Assembly (NCBI RefSeq): GCF_003254395.2
Contig: NC_037645.1
Span: 12,600,729 to 12,664,728, forward strand
Direction: 5' to 3'
DNA from: Apis mellifera
Lineage: Eukaryota > Arthropoda > Insecta > Hymenoptera > Apidae
Length of the DNA: 64,000 nucleotides
Shown: positions 14,501 to 26,973 of the stretch, in pieces
Position numbering within the stretch: position 1 is the first letter of the stretch
Layout: every line of letters begins with the position of its first letter
Translations under genes and position numbers: made by a program
The notes under the pieces: model-generated
What the model saw: the letters and a program-made list of their open reading frames with translations, nothing else
What the model was told of the DNA's origin: nothing
Database searches by the model: none

Positions 14501-17500
14501 ACATATAAGTAGCTTGTTATCTCATTACACACGCGATAAATGAATTTTGCATGTCTTTTGGTAAAGACATGTAAATCGTCCCGATTCACACTTGCTGTAC
14601 AAACACAAATCGATGCTGCATCTCGAACGAATCGATCGATCGATATTCGCTACCGTTTCTTCCCGATGAACGATATATCGAATAAATATCATATATATAT
14701 CGATAAGTATTAAATATTAAAACTCGTTGGAGAAGCAAAGCAAAGAATTGACACGAAACGAAAAATTAATGCAACGATGGTTAATAAATGGTTAATAAAT
14801 GATTAATAAATGGTTAATTGGATCGAAGAAATATAAAAAGTTTGAAAATATGGAAAAAAATTAAGAGGATATTATTAAGTAGGATATTCTCACCGAGTCG
14901 TGCCCGTTCAGTCGGTGGTGCCCACTTAGAAAGAAGGGTGTGTATGCTCGGTAACAGGCAACTCTGAGAAAGTCCCATGCCTACTCTACAAGCGCAGACG
15001 GCCAAATAACCACCGTAATGGGCAAGTGTTGGTGTCAAAATATTCAAGATTCCGCAAAGCAGCAGTCCGAAACTCAATAATTTTTGAGCACTCCAAAATG
15101 CCGCTATATAACCACTTGGTATTTGCATGATCGTATAGCCCCAAAAAAAAGAGGAGAGTATTGTTGCACTTTCGGTTGACGACCAATTGTAAACCTGATT
15201 ACACACGATAAGACGATTTTTATTACAAACGTTCGTGAATGTAAAATCATTAAAATAATCAGATCTCAAAAATCGTTTACAACGATAAATGATTCATTCC
15301 TTCGAACCTGACCTATCGTAAGAAAACTTGATACACGGAGATTTTGAAGATATTTTATTTTTAAATATCTATAGTTTTTTTTAACGTGCTTTTGAAGAGA
15401 AAAGGTAACGGATAAACAAGAATATATAAGGTATAATGATAAGTAATGATAATACGTAAATAAACCGTTTCATTATAAATATTGTTAAAGCTTTATCACT
15501 TTCATTGCATAATATACATATACAATAATGTGATAATAAAACACACATATATTATATAATGTGGTAACTGGATGGTACTTCTATCATTCTATATTTCGTA
15601 CGTTACTCGATAATTTATGCTATGTTACCAAAACGTGTATACGGAAATATGGAGTATTGAATATCCATTGTGTATATTACATGAATGGAAAATATTGGTA
15701 TAGGAGGAAGATAGATTATAAACAAAGGATAGATTATACTGTAATTGTAAGTATATTTTGTTTAGAATTCTTTTGTTATCGGACTATGTATAAGTAAGAT
15801 AAATACTAAGTAAGATCAAATAATTCTCATCAATCATATCGTTTCAAATTCATTGTGTAAATTCACCATTGAATCATAATTCTAATTAATATTTTTTCCA
15901 TATATTTTTCATTAAGTCGACCGAGATATTGTTCGATCCGTATTAATCAAAAGAGATAATATTGTTGCTTGTTATTGTTGAAAAATTGCCACAAGAATAT
16001 TATTTTATCGCGTTTTATTTTATTTTATTTAAAAAGATTATCCTTACGTATCGTTCGTAGAAAATATGTCATATATCATAATTAATATTCACGTAATAAT
16101 AATTTTAATTATTTTGTAATTTTTATTAAACTCACTACTTTAAATTCACTGGCTATGTAAATAATTATTAAGTTAAGTATGAAGAATTGTTTTTTCGTAT
16201 ATAAAATTCTCTTTTTATGGGAAATAAGTCGAATGATTCATTTTGTCCTATACATAGACTGCTTACATTCGTAACGTTATATAACAAATAGTATTACTAA
16301 AGTCGTTAAGTTTATCTAGATATTTTTTACAATACATTACTAAATATATCGTTACAAAAAAATTCTTTATGGAATTTTTATGGAGAATGATTATTTTTTT
16401 CAATATTTTGATATACCGTTACCGTTGTTTATATATACATATATATTTTCTCTCTTTTATTAAAAAACAACAACAACTCATCATCTTTGATATATTTATA
16501 TCAAATCATAGAAACATAATACGACATATATTTCAATGATATATTTGATACCATCGTATCTATTTAAAAATCGAAATCAATAATATACTTAAAAAAAAAA
16601 AAAAAATTTCAAAATATTTATTTACTGTTTTCTTTTCTCTTTTCTTTTTTTTTTTCTTTTTTTTAAATAGATATTATTCATATTTATTCATATATATCTT
16701 TCTAAATTAATATTAATATTATGAAATATGTCTGGTGGAAAATTTCTCTATCCAATTGTCCGAGTATAGTATCTGTTTTTCCTTGTATAATAATAATTTT
16801 TATAATTCATTTCATAATTCAAAGAGATTGCGCATTCGATGGAAATATACTTCGTACGAAACAAATATCTGTGCAATGTGTATATACATAAACATTTTCA
16901 TTTATTTATCATTCAAAGTTCATCACTTAATTCTAAAATAACGCAATTAAATACTAATAATATTCAACATCTATTATACAAATTTAAAGAAGATCAAATG
17001 TGTTTCGTAACGTAATTTATTACACGCATACATTTATTCTTTAAACGTATTCATTTACGTAAGAGATCAATATTTTTATTTATTAAATTTATATAATTTA
17101 TAATTTTTTAATTGCATAAAGTTTCTTCATTTTTTTTTTCTTCAAAACTCGATCTTAATGGCAATAAATAAAAAATACCGATTGTTTTAATAAAGTTATT
17201 ATTATCATGTTATTATTATCCTATAAATTACAAATTTTCTATAGTAATTTTAAAAAAAAATATATATACACAAATAAGATATATAAAAAAAAAAGTTTTG
17301 TGGCTATCTCTCTAAAAATATAATTACCTATGCCAGAAAAAAATAAATTTTAAATTAATGTTAATGCTAGTTTCGATAACAGTTATGCGATATATATAAC
17401 GAAAAATGAATACGTCATTTTTTTTAAAAAGTATTTCTCATTCTCTAGAAATTTATTAATAATTTTATTATTTTAAGATATTTCATTATTAATATTATTC

Positions 17501-19094
17501 TTTTTCATCGCATTTGAACATTAGAATATATAATAGATTTAACAAATTGTTAATTTTATCGTTAATTACTTGTTGTTAGTCGACAATGAAGAGATAATGA
17601 AAATTTAAATCTTAGATCTTTTTACTTATACACGAAAACTTAACTGAAATTTAAACATAAATTATTATATGATCTAATATACGAGTTACCTCGAATTGAT
17701 AACTATTGGAGTCGTTCTGTGTCATTGGCACAATAGCTACCGACATGCTCACTCGAAGAGAATATCCGATCACCATCCCTAAGAAATGTAGAAAAACTTG
17801 CAAATGTCTGATTCCAAGTTTACCTGAAATAACACAATTTATATTTATTTTCCTTTCTTTTTTAACACATTTATATATCGTAAGCATTATAAAATAAAAA
17901 TTAATATTAATATTTCGTCCTCTCTGTAATCAAGAATCTAAATTGAGGTTAATCAATAAAAATAGAAAATTTATTTCGAAAATTAAAATAAAGAAAAGGG
18001 AGAAAAAAATTTTCAAAGATTATTTAATAAATTATCTCCAATATTGCAACATAGAAAAAATGATAAATTTAGATGATTAGATAACACTATAACAAAGATT
18101 AATAAAAATTCAATGATACATAGTAAGATTCGATAATTGAATTTAATATTAAAAAAAATTTATTTAGTACAACAGGGTTTGATAAATTTTCCTCTTCCTC
18201 TCCAGCAATTTCTTTGATAATTTAAGAAATGTATACTGTAAAGCGTTGACATATTTTTTTTTTTATTAAAACCCGATGACTAATTTTTAAATAATATAAA
18301 TATAACGCATATTGCTAATTTTTGTTATCTTTTAAATTATTTTGAAATTCTTATATCTTTCCATGGAATATAGTATATATAAACAACATCATTATACCAC
18401 TTAAATATTTTTACGAATTAAATTTTAATATTAATAAATTGCTCATTACATTTTATAAATTTTTTTTCAGTTTATCATTTCAGTTTATTTGTATATAATA
18501 TAGTTTTAAAAAAAGATATATAAAACATAATAATAATAAAACGAAAACTGTATTTCTTAATTTAATCATAAAAAAATAAAGGATAAAATTAAATTTGAAC
18601 AATCCTTCAGAGATTAATAATAATAAATGTTTACAATTGTATAAAAATATTATTACAGATAAAATGGATATTTAACATCGAGTACATCAATCATACGTTA
18701 TATTTTTAAAATTTCGTCGACAAAAAATATTCGAAGTTGCATTTTTACGTATAATATAAAAATAATATTTTATTGCTTATAATTTTAATTGCTTTTGCAA
18801 AATATAAATTATTAATTTTCTTCTTCTTTCTCTATTATTAATTATCAATTATTCAAAACGACAAATTTAATTTTGAAAACATAAATAATTTATAAGCTTT
18901 GTTGAAAAATAAACAAATACACTAAATTATAATTATTCAAATAATACTTGTTACAAGTCAGACTTCACTGTTTTTGAAATTCATTATTTCAAAAATATTA
19001 ATTTTAAATAAAAAAAAAAAATTCAAAAACATTATTTACCAATAATATTTGTTGTCTCTTTTTGTGCATTCTGTACAAGTTCCTCGTTCTTCAT
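11566..19094 (-). CDS. SLC17-family MFS transporter, copy 2 (anion/phosphate cotransporter-like)
   Basis: Seven exons on the minus strand: 19040-19094, 17690-17823, 14894-15194, 13276-13529, 12980-13129, 11830-12204 and 11566-11730. They join in phase to 477 aa. Exon 1 (MKNEELVQNAQKETTNIIG) ends in phase 1 at a GTAAAT donor and completes a Gly codon with exon 2. Family marks are YSLRVSMSVAIVPM in TM1 (canonical R-x-x-x-S of SLC17), SSFFWGYTIMQIPSGY, LSKWAPPTERARLG, TLAYAGAQFG and NHIDLSPNFAG. TM1 and the YAGAQFG loop are closer to the SLC17 consensus than in copy 1. Internal exons match copy 1 in length (134/134, 301/301, 150/150, 375/378) and phase, so the two arose by tandem duplication. 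An AG directly before the ATG (TTACAG|CCATG) hints at an upstream non-coding exon. Substrate unknown. Confidence 0.88.
15195..17689 (-). other. Long second intron of SLC17 copy 2
   Basis: This 2.5-kb AT-rich intron contains homopolymer runs and short AT arrays. The matching intron of copy 1 (5617-6235) is only about 0.6 kb, so the size has diverged since the duplication. No extra exon was recognised. Confidence 0.5.
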
Positions 19095-20002
19095 GGCTGT
19101 AATTTCCAATACTATCAAACACAGACTGTTCAAATTCTAATCTGTTACTCGATGATACTTATATCGTACATATCTACTCCCCGCCTACTGTCTGCAACCT
19201 CTCTTTTTCCTTTACAAATCTATCCCACTTCTTCGCAATTAGTTTCGAATGTTTGCTTCGTCGGAGTTTGAAAGAAAACTGAAGTGACATGTCTCGTACA
19301 AACAAAAAAGATAATCAACAATTTTATTGAATTACACTTGACTTGTGATAACAATTATGGAATGTTTGGAATAGTATATTCGAAAATCTTCTTTTTTTTC
19401 TTTTTTTTTTTTTTTTAAAAACAACTTAAGTAAATTACCATTCAATTATTCTTTTCAATAATAATAATAATAATAATAATAATACTAATCTATCTAAAAT
19501 GATATTTATTGTATTATTATATTTTATGTATATATAAAATTATATAGAAATAATATTGTTATTTACAATATTTATTAAAAATGTTCAAAAATTTTCATTT
19601 ACATGTCATTTACAGTATAAAGTAATTTCAATTGAATTATATACAAAATTATCATTTTCTTTTTCGTATAAAGTATATGAATTTTATGAATTTCAATATG
19701 CTTTGTAGCTAATGTCTTAAGATAATAATATTTTATTATTTAATATTTAATTAGATTTTTATATTACAACTGCATACATCGTAATTATCATACTTATTAA
19801 ATTATATATAAATATGTATATTTCTAAATCATTTGTATATTTGTATATTATTTAAAATTATTTTAAACTTAAACTTAAAACTTATATAAAATTTTATTTT
19901 ATTCCAATTTACATTATATATTTTATATATCTACATAGAAATATATCTTTACATATTATATGTGAAATTTTAACAGAAATATCTTATCTTACATCTTGTG
20001 TT
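19095..20002. other. Gap between SLC17 copy 2 (5' side) and SMC4 (3' end)
   Basis: No coding exon. The part next to 19095-19300 is pyrimidine-rich and less AT-biased, and is the likely promoter or 5' UTR region of SLC17 copy 2. A (TAA)n array sits at about 19459-19484. The rest is AT-rich and probably includes the SMC4 3' UTR. Confidence 0.5.
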
Positions 20003-23000
20003 TTATAGTTTAAGCTTCTTTTTTAAAGATCTATTGCAAGTATTGCCATTAGTCGTATTACTATTTGAACATTCATCTTTATCAAGTATTTTCTCCGGTG
20101 TTGGACACAAACCTAATTCAGGCAATCTGAAAAATATAAAAGAAAAACATAGATACTTAATTTTACATACAAGCCTATGTAAAATTACAATTTATGTATT
20201 TATGTATTTTTTTTCTTTAATAAGTTTTTTTCCCTTAATAAATTAAATTTAAAAAAATCAAATATTAAGTATGATTTTTAAGCAAAATTTTAACAAAAAT
20301 TAAACAATTACATAATATTAAAATAATTTCTACTTACGTTATATTTTCATTTTGCTTTTGTGCTTTACAATTTTCTTTTTGTTGACTTGTTTGCATACTA
20401 TTAAATTTTTGTATTTGTGTCCAATATCCACTTTTCAAAGTATTTTGTGTCGGAGGAGCAATTCCATTTTTTTCATAATATTTTTTCAAATCAACCGTAA
20501 CACTTTTTGTACAATTATACGTTTTATATATTCCAACCAGATAGTCCGCAAGTTCAAACATATTAGATCTTAAAGATATAATTATAAATTGTGCATTTTT
20601 TGTTCTTTCCTTGATATAATTTCCAACTATTGAAACATTTTTAAAATCTAAGGCAGCATCTATCTCATCCATAAAGTATAAAGGGGTCGGTTTATAATGA
20701 TGTAATGCAAATACAAGAGCTAAAGAACTCAATGTCTTTTCACCACCACTAAGATTACAAATATTTTTCCAAGATTTTTTTGGAGGTCTTACGCTAAAAG
20801 CAATTCCTTCGCTAAAAGGATCTAAGGAGTCGACTAATTCTAACTCGGCATCACCTCCTAATGTAATCATTTGATACATCTCTTTCAATTTGTCAGTAAT
20901 GATAGTAAAACCTGCAAGAAATTCTTGTATTTTACGACGTCTTGTCGTTTCATAAATATCTCTTATTCTATTGCGTTCAATCGTTATCTTTTCTACATCG
21001 GTAACACGTTGTAAATATAACGCATCTTTTTCTTTATATTCTGCGATAAGTTGCATATTCGGAACTTCGGTAGGTAATCTTTTCTTAACTTTCTGCAAAT
21101 TACCTATAAGAACATTTTCATCCAATTCATTAAGTTCCTCTTCCTTTAATTCTATCAATTCTTCGACATTTTCACCGGGTATTACTTGAAGTTTTAAATC
21201 ATTTATTCTTTTTGTATAATCTAGACATTTTTGTTTCAACTTTTTAATTAAACTTTTATATTCGTCCAATTTCTGATCAAGATCTATTTTAATTGTCTTC
21301 ATTTTATTCTCTCTAGCCTGTAAATCATGTAATTCTTCTTTGAGAGATGACACAGCTTCGTCTCTTTCCGAAAGAGCTTCCGTAAGTTCATCGAGCTTTT
21401 TTAAATATTCTTTTCCCTCTACTTCTAAATCTTGTTTCTCCTTTTGAAAATTACGAAGCTTTTCTTCACTGGTATGTATATCATTTTCTAAACAAGCTAT
21501 TCGTTGTTCGATTTTTTTTACATTTCTCTCAGCTGTTTTAATAGCAACTTGGAATCTACATATTTCAGCTTTAGTCGCATCAATTAATTTAGATAGTTCA
21601 GCCACCTTTTTCTGCTGACTTTTAATAGAGTTTCCTGATAATGTTTCTATTTCTTTGTTAATCCGAATTACTTGATCTTCGATATTTTTTGAATTTTCTT
21701 GCACTTTTTCCAGAGTATTCTTAGCAGTATTCATCGTATTTTTTAATTGTTCAACTTTTTGCGGGTTCGATACTGAATTTACAGTTTTTTTTTCTTGAAC
21801 TTTAATTTGTCCCAACAATGAAGGTTTTTGTTCCTCCAATGTTCTCAATTCAATATTTAATTTTTCCTTATTAATTTTCATATTCCTTAAATCTACACTT
21901 AAATTATGAATCTGATTTTCCAGAGACTGAGATTTAACTTTAAACTGATTGCACTCTTCGTAAGTTTTATTCAAATTTGATTGTAATATTTCGATATCTA
22001 TCGAAGAAATTTCGTTTTTCAAAATTTGTTGTCCTATTCTCCCTCTTAACACTGTTCTGCCACCTCCACTCATTGTACCTGATAGTTCGATTAATTCACC
22101 TTTTAATGTAACCACTCTGAAACGTTTATGACCATATGCGATTCGTGTTGCTTGATCCAAATTATCTGCTACTAATGTATCTTGTAATCCATAATAAAAT
22201 GCCGGTAATACTCTTTCGTCTTCTACGCGTATAAGATCAAAAAGTCTTGGAACATTTTCAGGAGTTTGTATCTTTTGTTTACACCTCGATAAAAAACGCT
22301 GTTGTTTTTCTAAAGGTATAAACGTTGCACGCCCAATATCATTTTGTCGAAGAAATGTTATACACATTTGTGCAGTTGTTACGGTATCGACTACAATATT
22401 ATCTAAAGGGCCACATGCTGTTGAAACTGCAATATCATATTTGACATCTATAGCACCAAGATCACCCTATATATATTAAAAAAATGGATTTTAATAAATT
22501 TTAATAAATTATTATATGTATATTATAAAATATTATATATACTTACTAAAGAAAAAAAAAAAAAAAAGATCAAGAAATAACATATATGTATAAAAAAATA
22601 ATAATTTATTAGTATTATATATTTAAAATAAATATGTTTATCAAACAGCATTTACAATAACAAATACTTTGAATATATAATTGATTATAATATAATCGAT
22701 TTATACAATTAAAGTATAGAAATAATTTTATTAACAATTTTATTATATAAAAAACATAGCAATTAATAGAAAAATTTACATACCAATCTTCCAAAAATAC
22801 CAGGAATTCTACCTTCGCTTTTCTCTCTCATTAAATTATCTATTATTTTGTTTCTTGATTTATTTGCTTGCATAGCGAGCTTTTGTTCCTCGAATGAAAT
22901 TTTCATCTTTTTTAGTTCCGAAGTTATTTCAATCTCTTTTGTTTTCACTATTCTCAATTCTTTTTCCGCCGCTGTTAATTCTTGTTCATTATGAGAAATT

Positions 23001-25026
23001 TTATTTTTCAAACTTTGCAACTCTTCGTTTCGCATTATTAAATTATCTGTTGTTAATTTTAAAGAATGTTTTAATTTTTCTAATTTTTCTTTTTCAGTAG
23101 ATTCTATGGAAATATACAATTCCAACTCGGATTGAGCAATATCAAACGCTGCTCGGGCTTCATCAACATCCTTTCTTAAAATTATCAATTCATTTTCAAG
23201 TACGGAACGTTGATCCAACAATGGTTTAGTCTTTTTACTTAATTCAATCATCAATTTTTCTAATATTATTTCTTCTTTCTCTTTATTTTTTATATGATCA
23301 TCAACAAGTTTTTCATATTCTTGAATGTCTTTTGTATTTTTTTCTGGTACTTTATATAATTCTTCCAATTTAGATTTTTCCTATAAAATATATTTAATTA
23401 TTAACTTGTTAGAATTAATAAAATATATTTTAATCTTTTTTTTAAGAATAAATAAAATAAATTTTACTGTTTTTAAAGATGCAATATTAGCTTTTCGTCT
23501 TTTATTTGTTTCTACTAATTCTGCATGAAGTGACTCATCGTGTTTTCGTATTTTATCAAATTTTGTTGTAATTTCATCTTTTTCTTTTTGTAAGTTATCC
23601 CATACTTTATTTTTTTGTGCGATCACTTTGTTCTTTTCTTCTTTATCATTATGAATTTCTTTCATTTTGTTTATAAGTTCTGACAAATCTTTATCCAATT
23701 CGGTAATTTTATTTTCCTGTTGAGAAACTTCTTTTGTTGTTTCAAATCTGAAATAAAAATTTTTTCTAAAAACTTAAATAATAGAATTTATATAAAATTT
23801 AAAAAATAAAAGGATTACCTTTGATAAGAATAAAGTTGATGTTGCAATTTTATAATTGTATTTTCCAATTGCAAGTATCGAATAGCTTCTTGCATAGGTT
23901 CCTCTAAAGCTGCTCTTTCTTTTTCAACAATTTTAAGACGATTTAACTTTTCCATCCTATATTCCGATAAAAGTTCTATCTTATTTGATAATTTTTCTAA
24001 TGGTTCTTTGTAACGAACTGTTCCAATTATATCTTCCAAAAATTCAAGCATACCAGTATCATTTTCATGTTGAGCCTTAGGCTTCATCATTGCTATTTGT
24101 TCGACTTCTCCCTAATATTGTATGTAATATTATATAATATTATATAATATTATATAATATTATATAATATTTATAAAATAATATAAAATTATAAAGAACT
24201 AACATTATTAAATATAATAAAATGCATACCTGTAAAATTAAAAAACGATTATGGTCTAAATCTACACCGTAAAATCTCAAAATTTTTGCAATCTCTTTGA
24301 ATTGCACTTTTTTCTTATTTAGTTCATAATACGATGAATTATCTTTAAATGCAGTTCGAGATATGACTATTTCACTATTTGGCACAATATCATATTCCAT
24401 CTCTAACTGAAATATAATATTATCATTGTTTTATATTATATTTAATAAAAAAATAATTTAAATAAATCATTTATTTTTTAAATAAAATATATCATACTTT
24501 ATCAATTATTTGTTGGAAATGTACAGATACTGTACAGCTATTAATATTTTGATGTTCACTTGAATTATGTATTAAAACTGATATCTTCTTAGATCGAATC
24601 TTAGAAGCTCTATAGCCAAATACAAATAACATTGAATCTATAACATTACTTTTACCACTACCATTTGGACCAACAATAGCTGAAAAACACTTTAAAAAGA
24701 AAAATCATTAAATATAATTTATTAATAATTTTTATTAAAAATTTTATCAAAAATCATTTAATTTTTACCTGATGAAATGGACCAATAACTTGTGTACCTC
24801 CATAACTTTTAAAATTTTGATTAACAATCTTAGTGATCATTAATCTAGGACCATTGATATCAATTTTATTATTTTCCTTAAGAGGCGGTGGTATATATAT
24901 ATCATCATCTATCCTTATTCCACCTTCCTCATCCTCTAAATATAAATCATTTTCTTCATCAATTTCCATATCCATATCAGGAATACTCATAATGATATAA
25001 TTTTCTTCAACTGTTATTTCATCCAC
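20003..25026 (-). CDS. SMC4: Condensin subunit SMC4 (chromosome condensation ATPase)
   Basis: Eight exons on the minus strand: 24769-25026, 24498-24689, 24230-24406, 23819-24111, 23468-23747, 22784-23380, 20338-22466 and 20003-20126. They join to 1349 aa, normal for SMC4. SMC4 pairs with SMC2 to form the ATPase core of condensin, which compacts mitotic chromosomes. An acidic N-terminus is followed by RLMITKIVNQNFKSYGG and the Walker A motif GPNGSGKS (residues 93-100). Then come VIDSMLFVFGYRA (typical of SMC4), a long coiled coil, and a hinge at about 590-760 containing ACGPLDNIVVDTV. A second coiled coil precedes the ABC signature LSGGEKTLSS (about 1171) and Walker B with YFMDEIDAALD (about 1198). 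The SMC4-type N-terminal sequence argues against SMC2, SMC1 and SMC3. The C-terminal exon encodes a basic KKKLKL end. The gene is head-to-head with THOC5, with a tRNA between them. Confidence 0.96.
24127..24170. repeat. 10-bp tandem repeat (TATATAATAT) in an SMC4 intron
   Basis: Four to five near-perfect copies of a 10-base unit directly beside the acceptor side of the exon starting at 24111. This is likely a length-variable minisatellite-like tract. Confidence 0.85.
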
Positions 25027-26503
25027 GATACAGATTCCATATAAAAATCTGTAAACTTATAGAATATAATCATTATTATATAAAGGTTATGTACACAAAT
25101 CAATATTTAAAAAAACAGAAATATACATTATATGGACAATCATATATTTCTCACAAATTACTAATATAATCGAAATAATTAAATATGAATCAAGAAAATA
25201 AAATGAAAAATAATTTATATATATATATATATATATATATTAATTTATATATATATATATATTATTTTAATTCGGTAACTTACGTTTAATGTTTCCATAG
25301 AAATTACAAACACATTCATATAAAATTTTAATTCATATTAAAGTATATATTCATTTCACTATTATTTTTTTAACTATGTATATATATATATATATATATT
25401 TATTTAGAAGAAATAATAAATAAATTGCATATGAAAGAAACGAAATAGAAGGACGCTAATTCAAATTTGAATTCTAACGTATGCTAAATTACCAATAGCA
25501 TCATGATAATTTTTATTTATAATAAAGAGAAAATATTCATATTTAAAACAATTAAAATTATAAAAAAATATTATAAATGTAAATATTGTATGTATATTGT
25601 AATTTAAATTGAATTTAAAATGTAATTTTAATTTGCAAAATTTTCATATAAAATATTTGACTCTTGTTTGTATTTATCTTAATACATTTCGAAAGTAATG
25701 ATGAATCTATAATTTTTTTGAATGTGAAATTATAAAAAAATTTATCAATGCATATATATATTATTGCACATGACATTATTTTTAAAGAAATATCTATTTT
25801 TTATAAAAATCTATTTAATAATATTTATTATGTTTCTTTTAGTGATATTATCATATAAGATAATAAACATAACAATGAATATTATTTATATGAATAATAA
25901 TTACATATTTATATAAAAATAGTTAAAATTAATAAAATTTCAATTCATGAATAGATTGGAATAAAAAGTATCTATATATCATTTTTGCATAAAATATAAT
26001 TTTAAAAATTTTCTTAAAAATTATTATTATATTTTATCATGTATAAATTTAATGAGACATTTTAAATTGATTCTATATTCTTTTTTCTTTTATTTATATT
26101 AAAGATAAAACTGTATAGTGTGCACATATATCTACTTAATATTTCTTAATATATATTTTCAAAATAGATTTTTATATCTAAATCTAATATAATATCTAAT
26201 ATAATATTTTAAATATAATATGTAATACATTAGAAATATTAATATTCAAATTATATATATTAGGATAATATTGAATTATATATCTATATATTCCAATGTA
26301 ATTTTATTTATATTATATTATAAAATTTCCGGTATAAAGACTATTTACATTAATTTTATCGTTCGTACATATATATATATATAAATATAATTTATTAATA
26401 GTTCATTAATAATAAATAATATTTTTATATCAATAATTATTATTTATTATATATAATGTGATAAATAAGGTATTATATTAAAGAAAAGATTTGTTTTGCA
26501 ACA
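25027..26503. other. SMC4 upstream region before the tRNA gene
   Basis: Strongly AT-rich non-coding DNA with (AT)n arrays near 25217-25262 and 25378-25400. It contains the presumed SMC4 promoter near 25027-25150. No open frame with recognisable content. Confidence 0.5.
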
Positions 26504-26575
26504 GACTCCGTGGCGCAACGGTAGCGCGTCTGACTCCAGATCAGAAGGTTGCGTGTTCAAATCACGTCGGGGTCA
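26504..26575 (+). tRNA. tRNA-Trp (anticodon CCA)
   Basis: A 72-base cloverleaf. The acceptor stem GACTCCG pairs with CGGGGTC (one T-G wobble), followed by discriminator A. The D arm contains TGGCGCAACGGTAGCG (A box). The anticodon stem TCTGA/TCAGA encloses CTCCAGA with anticodon CCA at 26536-26538. The T arm has GTTCAAATC (B box). There is no intron and CCA is not encoded, as for eukaryotic nuclear tRNAs. A T-run just after the gene (ATATTTTTAC) can serve as the Pol III terminator. It is an isolated GC-rich element in AT-rich DNA between SMC4 and THOC5. Confidence 0.97.
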
Positions 26576-26973
26576 TATTTTTACTAATGTTTTTTTATTT
26601 TTTATTTCCTTAAAAAATTCATATTTTTAAAATATTGAAATTAATATGTGTTTCAATTAAAATACAAATAAATAAATTAAATGTGATAAATAATAAGATA
26701 ATTATATATATATAAATCTACGAATAAACTATACATAATCTGTGTTTGTTTACATTTAATGCTGTGAATATATATTATAAAATTCACTATAAATATTTTA
26801 AAATAAATTTAAATTAATAATTAACAATAAAGTTAATTAATTATTCTTTTAGAATATTAAGCATATATTTATGAATTTGTATAAATAAATTTTGTTTGTT
26901 TTATACAAATAAGCACAAACAAAGTTAAAAAAAAAAACTAACTAGACATTCCTTTTATCATATAATTAATCAC
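26576..26973. other. Gap between the tRNA and the THOC5 start
   Basis: This 398-base AT-rich stretch must include the THOC5 core promoter and 5' UTR. No distinctive motif was recognised beyond general AT richness. Confidence 0.5.
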
